DNA of 64,000 bases, taken from contig WPIO01000016.1 in the NCBI GenBank assembly GCA_009760855.2, forward strand, positions 6,497,001 through 6,561,000, in the 5' to 3' direction. The notes beneath the pieces are model-generated. The model had not been told where the DNA came from and did no database searches. It worked only from the letters and a program-made list of their open reading frames with translations. Shown here piece after piece: positions 1 through 10,805 of the stretch. Numbering within the stretch: the stretch's first letter is position 1; each line of letters begins with the position of its first letter. Both the position numbers and the translations under genes were made by a program. The stretch comes from Cristatella mucedo (taxonomy: Eukaryota > Bryozoa > Phylactolaemata > Cristatellidae).

Positions 1-655
1 AATCCGTTACTAAAACCGGAGAGAATCTTCAAAAGTAGATATGAGACGTTCAAATGGTAATTCCCGAGAAAGGATCTAGACAAGAGGCTCGAGAAAGGGC
101 GTATGACAAGAAACGGAGTCACTGTTGTGTTTCCTTTGAGATAGCGTTCGGCAAATAAATGATTCACATTTTCTAAAAATAATTAAAATATAAAACGAAT
201 ATCTTTACTACTACTTAAAAATAGATAAATACTTGCCGTCTGTACGCTGTTATGGCTCATTCTCATATTAATTCCGAATAGGCGATATAGAGCTTAACAG
301 CTATCCATGTCTGTTATGAGCGTTGCAGCTGCCATATTACATAACTTCTCTCAAACCTGTTCAGGTTACCCAGTAAATAGGTCATCGAATTCAATTTCAT
401 GTCATTCACTTACATTTTTTCATTCTTTCGCTGACAACTGTCAGACCTACTTGCTGCTCGAACCTCACCTCGCACACAGCATATCCGGTTCTATTCGATT
501 GGCCGTCACTAATCAATGAAAATCACTTGGGGATTGTGCCTTCAGTGCCTACTTACCTAAAGCTTGAAAATCTCTAGCGATTGACACTGACACACTCAGA
601 CCATTTTTGATGATATTTAACACAAGCTTACTTATCAGAACCCCTCCCAAAACAG
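1..655. other. AT-rich stretch, no gene recognised
   Basis: No open frame here resembles a known family and no splice-linked coding pattern is visible. Short open frames exist, but their composition is that of random AT-rich sequence. Confidence 0.5.
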
Positions 656-862
656 GCTGGGTGACGTACCGCCCGCTATTCTGAATTCAACTCGTTCTGC
701 CGTGCTTTGAACAAAATCTCAAATTCTGTGGAGACCGTGCCTTTAGTTGGTATTCTCCTAAGCCTGGAACTCAATGCCGACTGATATGCCGACATCCCTG
801 ACTTAATGACATTTAAAAACTAGCTAAACACGCATCGTCTCCTGATAGCAATCGCTTGGTTC
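656..862 (+). mobile_element. Degenerate LINE 3' coding end (family A)
   Basis: The text around 715-830 (GGAGACCGTGCCTTTAG, then AAGCCTGGAACTC) matches the end of the RT reading frame in the better LINE copies of this window, where GGAGACCGTGCATTTAG precedes the final codons. Many substitutions leave no usable frame. It is an old, 5'-truncated copy. Confidence 0.6.
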
Positions 863-974
863 TCGTAAATTTCCTTTGTGTGCTTTAATAATATATTAAT
901 CATATTATGAGATTTTATAGATTAAGATAAGATTAAGAAAAGATAAGATACGATTTTCTATTATAAGATTAATA

Positions 975-1190
975 ATAGAAACAAACTTGCAAAGCACCCT
1001 CACAGAACTTAAATCTTTTTCCAGGCACTCTAAATTTGCTGTAAAATAAGTATGACCGTATTGTACGGGTAAAGTTTCCATTGTCATTATGCATAATACG
1101 GTTAGTGCTAGCCTGCATGATGCCAACGCTCTTAAGCATGTAAAGCATAAGTCGCAATGACCCAGCAAATGCTTTAGCGGGCTGAAACTG
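975..1190 (-). mobile_element. Degenerate LINE family A 3' tail
   Basis: Reading down the + strand, the order is the reverse of the family A 3' end: AAAGCACCCTCACAGAACTTAAATC, then the spacer with CATTATGCATAATACGGTTAG and the short GCATGC-rich repeats. The copy is heavily mutated. Confidence 0.6.
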
Positions 1191-1224
1191 TGCATGCTGT
1201 CACTAAATATATTTCGCATGAGTT

Positions 1225-1300
1225 CTTTATAGTATATGGAAAGTGCCTACAATGAGATTCAGTTCTCTGAGGGTGCTACACAAAAGTATTATTCTTATCA
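1225..1300 (+). mobile_element. LINE/SINE 3' hairpin tail fragment
   Basis: Contains a diverged form of the shared tail: AAAGTGCCTACAATGAGATT, then TTCTCTGAGGGTGCTA and TATTATT. It is the mirror image of the neighbouring - strand copy, so the two form a decayed head-to-head pair. Confidence 0.5.
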
Positions 1301-2065
1301 CTATAGTAAATCGCAAACAATTTACTCAGAGCACACTTTTTGCCAGTGCTATTGGTCTGCATTTGATCTTATGTGCAACATATGCCCATGTACTGATCGC
1401 TAATTCTATTACACTATGTAACACCATTTTAGTTCCTGGATATTACGCATTATTTAGTCGTTTCATATGCCTCAAAAGTAATAGCATTCGTGGTCATTCC
1501 ACGCAAAATTTGCTTCTGTGATCAGGATCGGTGTACATTTAAAATGTACCCGTTTCTATTGAGAAACTGAAAAATAATCTTCTGATTCACGTAAGCTCAA
1601 ATAAAACTAAAAACGTCCATAAAATTAACGCTTATTTATACTGAAGTGTTCCCAAAATGACCACTCAAGATTTAGAAGTGCTCACTATGTTTTGAGATTT
1701 AAGATTATGTGTTAGGGAATATCTCTATGATGAATCAGCTCTCGGCCGTAGTCTTTCATCCTCGTTACGATTTCATAGGGCGGAAGGTTCAAGATCCAGT
1801 AAAATCTGCCGGCCGTGCTTATCCAGGACTAGCGGTTTCCTGGAGGTTATTGAGGTGAGCGTAAAAATCTAGAGTAGGGGGAATCCTGCCGACCACGCCC
1901 CGCAATTCTTCACAGAATTCTCAACCAGAAGCTCTGTATCGCAATCTGTCTGCCTCGCGAGTGCCTAGAAACCCGCTGAATCACTGCTCCGAAACTTTTC
2001 CGATGTCTTCTTTTCCTTACAGAAGTTGTGTTCTGCGCCAGCTACGACGTTGACGATGGACAATA
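1301..2065. other. No recognised feature
   Basis: Unassigned sequence between LINE fragments. One 92-codon open frame overlaps the start, but its composition (hydrophobic, AT-rich) and lack of family resemblance do not support a gene. Confidence 0.45.
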
Positions 2066-2067
2066 TT

Positions 2068-2275
2068 TTTCAATTTTGTCCGTTGCGGACGATTCAAGAT
2101 ACACGCCTGGAGTCCTGACTCGAGGGAGTTGCAGTAACCCAGACACGATTTTCCTAACGTAATTTGGTTTGCCATTCTCTTATAAAAGATGGTCGCAGTT
2201 TTGGCAATACTCCTTGACCAAAGGTAGGCCGACTGGAGTGAAGAGAAAATGCGCTTATCAAATGACAGTTGGTTT
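2068..2275 (-). mobile_element. Diverged LINE RT C-terminal fragment
   Basis: The - strand translation keeps the order of family A RT residues seen in intact form near 25.2-25.4 kb: a QLSFDKRIFSSLQSAYLWSR block (intact: DLSLDDHISSTVKSAYFQLH), followed by LGYCNSLESGLQACI (intact: LDFCNSLLTGLPACA). It is an old fragment without the catalytic region. Confidence 0.65.
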
Positions 2276-2397
2276 GTGAAAAAGCACTCGTAGACTACGG
2301 ACAGAAGCGATAGAACAGATGATAGAAGATGCACCAATCTTAACGATGAGGTCTTGCAACTTTCCGGTGACATTTGATTATTTCGTACCTAATAGGT

Positions 2398-2578
2398 TTT
2401 TCTCATCATCGTTCATCATCATCGCATCGTCATCATCATCGTCATCTCATCATCATCATCATCGTCGTCATCACCATCATCATAATCATCGTCGGCGTCA
2501 TCATCTCATCATCATCATCATCTCACCATCATCGTCGTCATCGTCGTCGTCATCATCGTCATCATCATCATCATCTCA
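2398..2578. repeat. (TCA/TCG)n trinucleotide microsatellite
   Basis: About 180 bases of nearly pure CAT/TCA units with interspersed CGT variants. All three + frames stay open across it, giving His-rich or Ser-rich translations that are artefacts of the repeat. Confidence 0.95.
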
Positions 2579-2794
2579 AGGCTCGTGAAGTTAATGATAA
2601 TGCAAATGTAAATGTAGGCTGCAATAGAATTTGGTGAGTTGGATGATGAGCTAGGCTTCGAAGGCTCTACGGAAAGGCAGAGCTGGATGTCAATGGAGTA
2701 GAAATATTAAAAGCCGACATAATTGTTTTTTGTGATGACATTGATCAGAAGCAGAGTACCAATAGTGAAATGAAAAGAGCATAAGACCCAGCCG

Positions 2795-2938
2795 AGAAGT
2801 ATTTATTTGCATAGCACCCCGTAGTAGAGAACCTAATCTCTACCCAGGCTCCTCGATAATGCCTCCGCAAGGGCTCGAGCCCACGGCCTCGGTAGTCAGA
2901 GGCGAGCTCAACAATTCCGGGCCAAACAGGTAAACCAT
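2795..2938 (-). mobile_element. SINE2 copy (tRNA-like, hairpin tail)
   Basis: The reverse complement reads GGTTTACCTGTTTGGCCCGG, then GGGCTCGAGCCC (box B-like), then GTAGAGATTAGGTTCTCT and GGGGTGCTATGCAAATAAAT. The same order occurs at 20.0, 34.4 and 43.1 kb. The family is short (about 145 bases), with pol III-like internal boxes and a GAGA...TCTC hairpin near its 3' end. Confidence 0.7.
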
Positions 2939-2939
2939 A

Positions 2940-3375
2940 ATTTAAGGGCTTCTAGATTAATGACAGCCATTTACATACACAATCTGACTGCTCTCACTGT
3001 GGTAGCACCTTACCCAGTTCGCACTACGCTAGTGATACCCAAGCGTGTGGAGACACTCTCCGGACAGTTCTAAGTGGTTAATCGCGTTAAATGCGGCTAG
3101 TTGGCGATCCGTGCACGAATAAGAGAGACGCTACCCTGACATGGCTTGCTCAAAAGGTCATTGCCAATCCAAAGCAGAGCAGTTTCCACGAAATACGTGG
3201 CTCTAAGTATTGATTGGCACTTGCTGGAAAGAACTGATGAATTGACGCAAGAGTTTCACTTGCGACGAGAAAGGCCGAAGAGAGACTAAAAGAAATGTCC
3301 TTAAAATCTCACGATCGAGGCTAGGCCTTTCAATGAGTGGCCACTAAATGGCTGCTTTCAGAGACGAAGGGTGTT
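2940..3375. other. No recognised feature
   Basis: Unique-looking sequence with no coding pattern and no match to the repeat families seen elsewhere in the window. Confidence 0.4.
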
Positions 3376-3565
3376 CTATGTTAACCAACCTCCTTCCGAC
3401 TTGCTTCGCGACATCACCTGGCTTCAAGAAACGAAAAGCACACCTATTTATCACAGCATTAATTGGGTCCTTGTGATTTGTCCTTTATGTGCTTATGCAT
3501 GCTGACACTGTGCATGCCGACACTGTGCATGCTGCCACTGTGCCTGCTGCCACTAACCATATGAC
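3376..3565 (+). mobile_element. LINE family A 3' UTR with short tandem units
   Basis: Starts with the decayed end of the RT frame (CCTTCCGACTTGCTTCGCGA), then GGGTCCTTGTGATTTGTCCT and the 3' UTR minisatellite. Units related to GCTGACACTGTGCAT repeat three to four times between about 3,496 and 3,556. Other copies (27.8 and 55.6 kb) carry fewer units. Confidence 0.75.
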
Positions 3566-5858
3566 TAACCGGTAATCCTTTTCATTAGAAGTTCAGCGAA
3601 GAATATTCGAGCCTGCACAGAAATCCGTTCCCCTCACAATCAATGAATTCCTTCAAAATTCCTGCCAAGTCAGCTAGATACAATTTCGTTGATGGATGGA
3701 TTTAATACGTCTTTAAATTCGCTGAATCAATTCCGTCACAAAACGATCAGGAAAGACTAGACAGACTCAGGATGCATTCGTCTGTACTACGTTCAATCAT
3801 GGCTCCTAATGCTTTTGGCATTACATTTTAGGTTTTGTTCGTGCCTACGCAGGACCAAATAAAAATCTTTACGCATTTCCCTGCGACGATGCAGTGTGCA
3901 CATCTGCGTGATGTCGCTTCGATAAAAGAGCCTATGAGTGCATCCAGGGAAATTCCTCACTCTCAAAGCCATTAGAAAATGGTCTCTAAAATACGAAACC
4001 GGAATACCAATGCAATATTTTCATTCGCATGACTTTGAACTGTTCAGAACGCTCAGAAAATCCTCTTCTTTATATTATGCGTACTCCATAGGATCATGCA
4101 TAGCACAAGTTTTGGCCAGCATTGCCGCTCCTGGATAGAAATCCTGGCTCCGCCATTAGGTCGCGTGGTTGCAGTGAGATTCGACAAGCCTTGTAGTTGC
4201 TGTCAGCCTGAGTCATCGTCTCTGCCAAAACCAGGCACCAGAACAACGTAGCTGCACAGCAAAATGCACACAGATTGTACGATTGGCTGCGCATACGTTG
4301 TCCTCTCTACTGGCTGCGTTTTGAGGTCAGCTTATTTCTCAGCCACCGGAAGCGTTACCTCAATTTCGCTTTCCGCAAAGAAGATTTTCTTAACCGAGCG
4401 TCAGAGAAGGTCCTGAATTTACATTGCATAGATGCTTCTTGCGAGTGTTTCCCCATTTAGCTAGTTTCGACCGCAGGTATTGAGTTGACTCTTAATTAGT
4501 TTCTCGATCCAAAGGTGACCAAAGCTAACTGCAGATAATTGTATCCAGGCACTTCTTCAATTTGACGGAACTTTAATAGAGCTGGCTAATGTCTTAACGC
4601 AGCACGGTTGGCGTACAATTGTTGCTGCAGCATAGTTGACTCTATATTCTTTGTTTTACAGCCATCGCAATTAAACGTATGAGACCATTGCCCCGGGAAG
4701 GGTTGTCAGAAGAAAGTGCCCGAGTAGTTGGAGCGCTCTGTTACGACTCTTACTAACTCATAAAGTCTTTCTCCTTACCTTAGCTTATTGTGTGCACCGC
4801 ATATTGTCACCTCGAGACAACCTTCCTTGGTGAAAGTCGACACCTGATTTGCTCATCCTGAAAGCTGCGACAATCTTGCCCAGATTAGCTTACTTCACGT
4901 GGATCGATCGCTGCAAAAGAATGCTTGCTGTTCGGCTAATCACGCCGAGTCACAAGCACTGCATAGAGTGTGGCTAATCATGGCTAATTCTGGCCAATTC
5001 AAACGCTCGCGGCAGTCGTGTCGTACGCGTGACAAATATTTGCTTCTCGTCGACGCTGCTGCGAGACGCTGCTGCGAGCATTCACTGATCGCATTCACTC
5101 GGTGCGAGACGCATTGCGGCAGAAACACCGCGTCGCTGGCAAATGGTCTCTTGTACGAGAAAAGGGCACCGGAAGTCGGCTAAGACCACCGAGGCAGCAT
5201 TGAGGTGCATTAAATACGGCACACAGGTCTGACAAGGTTAGTGACCGAGCGATGGGCGCCATGCGCTACACCTCAGTCAACACAGTATTATGGCTGATAG
5301 GACAGTGGTTGGAGTTATCTGCAGTGCAATCTCTAAAGCGTCTTCTAAACTTGCACAATGCCAAGTACACCGCGTCTTTGAAACCCTGGAAACTAGGAAG
5401 GAAACTCGACCACGGCCCACAGCCTGTGCTGTTACGATTTAGTGTCGTTTACTAGTGCCATTAACAAGATACGCACTTGGTGCTCTGATATGAGGTTGCT
5501 TGGAGATTCGTGCCTTCTTTTGGTAGACACGTGGTGGAGAAAACTTGGTAGGTGAGCTTACCACGTTGATGCAATCAGACGTTTTTATTACTTGCCACGT
5601 TTCTTTTTTGCTTTGCATGCGTAAATTGTCCACGTTATAACTAGGCTATGCTTCCCTTCCACCATCTTAAAGTGCCTAGAAAGATATTAAGTTATCCTCA
5701 GTTATATTCAGGGCACTAAATTCATGCTATTTTATCATTGCTAGTATTAATACCGAAAATCTGAAGTCGACATGAGTTCAATGTGCTTTAGCTAATTTGG
5801 GTTTTGCTAGCCTATGAAAATTAATAGCTGTTCTCTAAAACCAATACCTATTGTGACA
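3566..5858. other. No recognised gene
   Basis: Several open frames of 60-94 codons occur, on both strands and overlapping each other. None shows a family motif, conserved domain or matching splice phase. No repeat family from elsewhere in the window was recognised here. Confidence 0.4.
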
Positions 5859-5859
5859 G

Positions 5860-6033
5860 CACGGCTCACCGTGATGGTACACTAGGTAAGACGGCTGCTT
5901 TTCATGACCTCGGTTCCGAGGTCATGCGTTCGAATCCTGCTGTTGGCAGTTCTATATTGCCGCTGCAAGCTGTGGCGATTGCCGTAAAGGCTACAAAAGA
6001 GGCGGTAGATTCAGCTAGTATTTTTATAAAATA
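5860..6033 (+). mobile_element. SINE1 head (tRNA-derived), no LINE tail
   Basis: Begins CCGTGATGGTACACTAGGTA (tRNA D-arm/box A region), then GACCTCGGTTCCGAGGTCAT and GTTCGAATCCTGC (box B-like), then the body up to AGCTAGTATTTTTATAA. It lacks the LINE-derived 3' half found at 24.3 and 27.9 kb. Confidence 0.8.
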
Positions 6034-6119
6034 GACACGGAATGCAAAGCTCAGCAAACGTTTAGAAAAAGTCTTTACCGCTGTCGTACCTATTCGCTGC
6101 AACTCAAACACTGAAAATT

Positions 6120-6245
6120 AAAGCGTCCCAGCTGTACTACCGGCAATCGAACCTGCAACCTTTTCGCACGCCGGATGCAGTTCTTATTTATGTAACCTAA
6201 GCGATCCTCATACGGGCACGGCTCCCAGAGCACCGCTGAACTGCC
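6120..6245 (-). mobile_element. Possible tRNA-like retroposon relic
   Basis: The reverse complement contains GGTTGCAGGTTCGATTGCCG, a good pol III box B. No second copy was found, and no acceptor stem or tail can be drawn. It could be an old third SINE family or chance. Confidence 0.25.
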
Positions 6246-6589
6246 GATCGGTGCTAAGCCGCCTCGGATGGGTTGATAGCTCCTGACTGACTCGATTTTT
6301 CAAGGGCTCAGCTGGATTCCTATTATGTTGTGTCAATTATAATATTGAGAAACTTGTAATTCGTTCTCAGAGAAATAAATATCTTTCAATGCGATCTACG
6401 TGTGCTGTAAATGAAGCGTTTCAATACGGTTGGCGATATTATGCGCAGCGTCAGCGCGAATGAGCACACATAAGAAAAGTTAACACGGGACCAAAGAATT
6501 CTGCGAGGAGCAGGTGCGTTTTTTTGCATCTGCTTAAAAACATTTGAGCGCAGGAATGTCAGTCGGGAGTGAGTTCTAGCCTTTGAGAC

Positions 6590-6965
6590 CATGTGAACTT
6601 AAGGCGCGCTCTCCAAAGGATTTGAGACTGGTTTGAGTTACAGGTACATGACTTGAATAGCAGAACATCAGGAGATACGATTCCTAGCCTGATTTATAAG
6701 CGGTTCGCACAGGTATTAGAAGCCAGAGGATAAAGGGCGAGGCGAAAGTGAAGGAGAGAACCTGGAAATCGATACGCCGCTCGATGGATGGTCAGTGCAG
6801 GTCGGCGAGGAGAAGTGAAATGGTGCAACTGCACGTGCTCACAACAGACAGGCCTGCCTGCAGAGGTGTGCACCAGGCGTAACGAGCCTTTATGCACAGG
6901 CACGCGTAAGACCTGCAAATAGTCGGTCACTAAAGTCGACGTAACGTTGGCTGTCATACCGCTTA
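6590..6965 (-). mobile_element. Degenerate LINE RT C-terminus (family A)
   Basis: The + strand reads GGTCTCCAAAGGATTTGAG-like text, then GTCAGTGCAGGTCGGCGA and GCTCACAACAGACAGGCCTG, the reverse of the RT C-terminal coding region. The - strand frame keeps a decayed version of the RLVCRE...CHITPLLADLHWLPV region. Confidence 0.7.
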
Positions 6966-6969
6966 AGAT

Positions 6970-7555
6970 GGATTCGGCAGCAGCCACACTGCAGCCTTTG
7001 TAGCACGACTACGCAGTTTCACAGCTTGACCGGCTCAGCTGACATCTGCAAGAAATTCCTATTTGACGAAGCGTCTAAGCTGTACAGCTGAGGCAAGTTC
7101 CGATTCACTCTCGCGAGATGACAGTGACACGGATGAAAGATAATTTAAGTAGGCCATCGGATGAGGGATAAGAGAGAAGAGAAATGGAGGGAAAAGAAGG
7201 GGACGATTACAGGATTAATGGTACAGCAGATCGGAAGATTGAGGGAAGAGTAAGGGACGAGGGGAGACAATTGCGCAAGGATTTCTACAAATAGCAACCA
7301 GCTAGAGACGGCGGCAGACGACCGTTGCACGCGTCGTAGCGCCTGGAGGCTGCGGCGTGGGCCGACGGGCCTCGCATGAACCCGGGTCGACTTAAGTATC
7401 GCCAATATGAAAAAAAAGTCCACAAGGAAAATAAAATAAAATAAATAATAAATAAAGGGAAATAAAAGTCCACAGGGAAAATGCGTCTCATCGACGTTAC
7501 GCATTCGAAGGCACTCAATGCTAATCTCGCCTGGCATACCGTCCTCGCGCTAGCT
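6970..7555. other. Purine-rich unassigned sequence
   Basis: Contains a GA-rich stretch (about 7,160-7,270) and an A/T-rich stretch (7,420-7,470) in which GTCCACA(A/G)GGAAAAT occurs twice, about 50 bases apart. No gene is supported. Confidence 0.4.
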
Positions 7556-7559
7556 GCAA

Positions 7560-8280
7560 AGTGGAGCTGCTGTCTCGCGCACTCGCCTTCCTTCGCAGTC
7601 AGTGGCAAATGAAGCACCTCTTCTGCTCGCAGGCTCTGCGTGCAAAGGCGGCCGCGGGCTTTGGAGCGACGTTTCCGACACGCCGGCAGCCGGAAGTGCA
7701 ATCCGAGCGCGGTGGACGAAGAGAGGCGAGAGTCGAACGCGAGAGCGACTGCCTGACGCGCGCGACATGCCGCTGCACAGTTTCCGGGGTCCGCGGCTGC
7801 GGCGGCTGCGGCGGCTGCGGCGGCTGCGGCGGCTGCGGCGGCTGCGGCGGCTGCGGCGGCTGCGGCGGCTGCGGCGGCGGCGGTTCGACAAGCTCGCTCG
7901 TCGCTCGCTGGCTGCTGCAACGACGCAAAGGCCGTTTCACTTCCGCTTGCCGCTGGCGCGAGCACGCTACGAACGCCCGCTCGGCGATCGATCACTCGCC
8001 GTCAGCTCAAAGGCCCGACGCCATCAGCTCAGACGATCCGTGGCAGCCAGCCGGCTCCACAACCGGCCAGCGAGCGAACTCTGTGGATTTGCCCCGGAAG
8101 TGGCGCTTAACCGGATTTAGCGAGGATCACTCGGTCGATGCCAGAGAGCCCTGTGCCGTCTGCGCTCTGGTTTCCGGGAGGGTTTAGATGAGCAGCGGAA
8201 ATTGGCGGAAATTGGCCTCGCACCTACTTGCCGTCTCCTCAGCGGCGGCCCGCGGCCGCCATTGCTCGTAGCCACGCGTT
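7560..8280. promoter_or_regulatory. CpG-rich block, candidate promoter region
   Basis: Strikingly GC- and CpG-rich compared with the flanks. It lies about 1.5-2.2 kb upstream of the CAP gene start codon, with the microsatellite cluster between. Near its end GAAATTGGCG is repeated in tandem (about 8,199-8,218). Open frames run on both strands only because stop codons are rare in such sequence. A promoter role is an inference. Confidence 0.35.
7794..7882. repeat. (GGCTGC)n hexanucleotide repeat
   Basis: Around fourteen near-perfect units of the six bases GGCTGC, ending in GGCGGCGG. It is open in all six frames, giving poly-Ala or Arg-rich translations, so the open frame alone does not show a gene. 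Confidence 0.95.
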
Positions 8281-8284
8281 GAGA

Positions 8285-8456
8285 TCTCTCACTCTCTTTC
8301 TTTCTCTTTTTCTCCCTCCCCTATCTCTCTCTCTTTCTTTCTGTGTGTCTATCTCCGTCTCTCTCTCACTCTGTGTGTGTCTCTGCCTCTCTCTTTCCCT
8401 CTCTGCCTCTCCCTCTCTGTCTCTTTCCTTCAGTGTGTATGTGTGTGTCTCTCTCT

Positions 8457-8508
<52 letters not shown>

Positions 8509-8627
8509 CTCCCTCTCCGGCTGTCTGGCTCCCTGTCTTTCTCCCCTTCTCCCCTTCTCTCCTTCACTGTGTCTTTCTGTCTCTGCCTCTCCCTCCGTAC
8601 CTCTTTCTCTCCGTGTGTGTGTGAGTG

Positions 8628-8699
<72 letters not shown>

Positions 8700-8745
8700 C
8701 CTGTCTGCTCTCTCCCTCTCTTTCTCTCTCTCTTTTTGCCTGTCT
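8285..8745. repeat. (CT)n polypyrimidine microsatellite, interrupted
   Basis: About 460 bases that are almost wholly C and T on the + strand, mostly CTCTCT with TGTGTG interruptions. The long pure runs are at 8,461-8,503 and 8,630-8,697. Confidence 0.95.
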
Positions 8746-8848
8746 CGGCACGCTCGCGGAAGGTTTTGTACGGAAAGCCTTTTGAGGCTGATAACTGATA
8801 AGCATTGCGATTATTCGGTCTGAAAGAGTACACGTGTATGTGTATACA

Positions 8849-9112
<264 letters not shown>

Positions 9113-9133
9113 TAGGACGAGATCAAGCTATAG

Positions 9134-9184
9134 AGTGGGGATGAGAGGGAAAGAGAGAGCGAGAGAAAGAGAAAAATAGAGAGA

Positions 9185-9236
<52 letters not shown>
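9134..9236. repeat. (GA)n polypurine microsatellite
   Basis: GAGA-rich stretch, pure from about 9,191 to 9,234. With the CT block at 8.3-8.7 kb it gives two long homopurine/homopyrimidine mirrors on opposite strands, about 400 bases apart. Confidence 0.95.
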
Positions 9237-9732
9237 CAGCTACCGATTGACTGCAAGGCTAGCTAAAAGCGAGTCACAGCCCGACAGTAAGTTGGTCATT
9301 GGCTATTCCTTCTCCAACAGAGAGCGCCGACACGCCTCGCCTGCGTCTCGCCTCGCCGAATCGTTTATACTGTTCTGCTCCGACAACCACCGATCGTTAT
9401 CGGAATGAGCCACGGTTCATTTCACAGCGTCGTTGACGGGGCAAATGGGAAGCATCAAAGCGATCCTTTGCACCTCTGCCGCACATCACGCCTGCCCCCC
9501 AGCTCTAGAACCGGCCGACTGTAGGCTGACCTGGCACCAACCATCGGTCTCGGTCCAACTGGCGCCGAAGCGCGCCGAGTCTACGGCTGTCGTGCTGCCG
9601 CTCCCACTGCCGTAGCTAGCACCGCCCACGCACCATGGGCGGCCGCTCACGCGCAAGCGCTCTCCGGGCGACAGTGACGTGTCGCGCTGAGCGGCGGAGC
9701 GTCATTTCGCGTACCGCGAGCGACCAGAGAGG

Positions 9733-9791
9733 ATGAGCGACGCCAAGAACAAGTTTCAGCAGGAGGCGCTGGCGTCTCACAACGCTCACCG
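9733..9791 (+). CDS. GLIPR2: CAP gene exon 1 (start)
   Basis: Begins at ATG 9,733 (context GAGAGGATGA) and codes 19 residues plus two bases of an Arg codon before the donor CG|GTAGGT. No earlier in-frame ATG gives a better N-terminus, and family proteins start at this distance before the HNxxR motif. Confidence 0.9.
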
Positions 9792-10659
9792 GTAGGTGGC
9801 GCTTTGTGCGTGCGCTCAGGTGCTCTATTTGTAGGCCGATGAGGCAAAATTGGGGCTGCGATCGTAGGGACCTCCTTTCCGTGTGAGTTTCCGACTAGTT
9901 GTGTCAGGACCGTTTCCTGGTCGGATTTACCTCGTATTTACCTCGTATTGACCTCGTAAGCCTCGCCAACCTTGAACGTGGAGCCCCTGAGCTGCCGCAT
10001 GAGCCGCTCCTGGCTCGAAGCTGGGCAGCCCGATCGGCGGCGTCCAGCCTCGACCATTCTGGCTAATGGCCGGTGCACCGCTCGTCGGTGTGCATTGTTC
10101 GCGAGCTTTTTCAACGTTACGCGTTTGAACGACGCCACGATATTCTAGTATCGAGCCGCTGCGTATGCCTACTTTAGTCTCCTCATCTGCCGCGTCGTCT
10201 ATCTGCGCCTCGCCGTCTCCCGGAGGCGCCTCGCGTCGTCCGAGCGACGCAACGCCACGGCACCAGTGCCTGGACGCATGCACGTGTGCAGAGGGGCTTA
10301 CAATCTCACTATCTCCTCTCGCTGCCTCCTCTCCTCTCCTCTCTCTCTATCTCGCTAGCTCTCTCTCTCTCTCTCGCACTCTCGCACTCTCGCGCTTTTT
10401 CTCTCACTCTCTCGCTCTCTCTCTCTCGCTTTCTCACTTCATCTCTCCATTTTCCTGCCGCTGGTTAAACTCAGCAGCAAGGGGTCACAATTCAAAAATA
10501 AGGTTGTGGGTTCAAGGTCTGCAAAAGTTAATGCTAAATTGCCCGCTGCAATGGGCTGAAAGCACTCATTCGCTATACATGAAAACGAGGCTGTCGAATT
10601 TTGATTGTTGTAGTAAAAATGAGGCTGTTATGAATGAAGCTGCTTATCTTTGCTCTACT

Positions 10660-10699
<40 letters not shown>

Positions 10700-10759
10700 G
10701 GTCTCTCGGTCTCTCTCTGTGTCTCTCTGTCTCTCTGTCTCTCTCTGTCTCTCTCTGTC

Positions 10760-10805
<46 letters not shown>

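Noticed and set aside
7285-7995. 236-codon - strand frame with long poly-Ala run
   Set aside because: All six frames are open over the GGCTGC array. The frame has no family motif outside it, and composition alone explains it.
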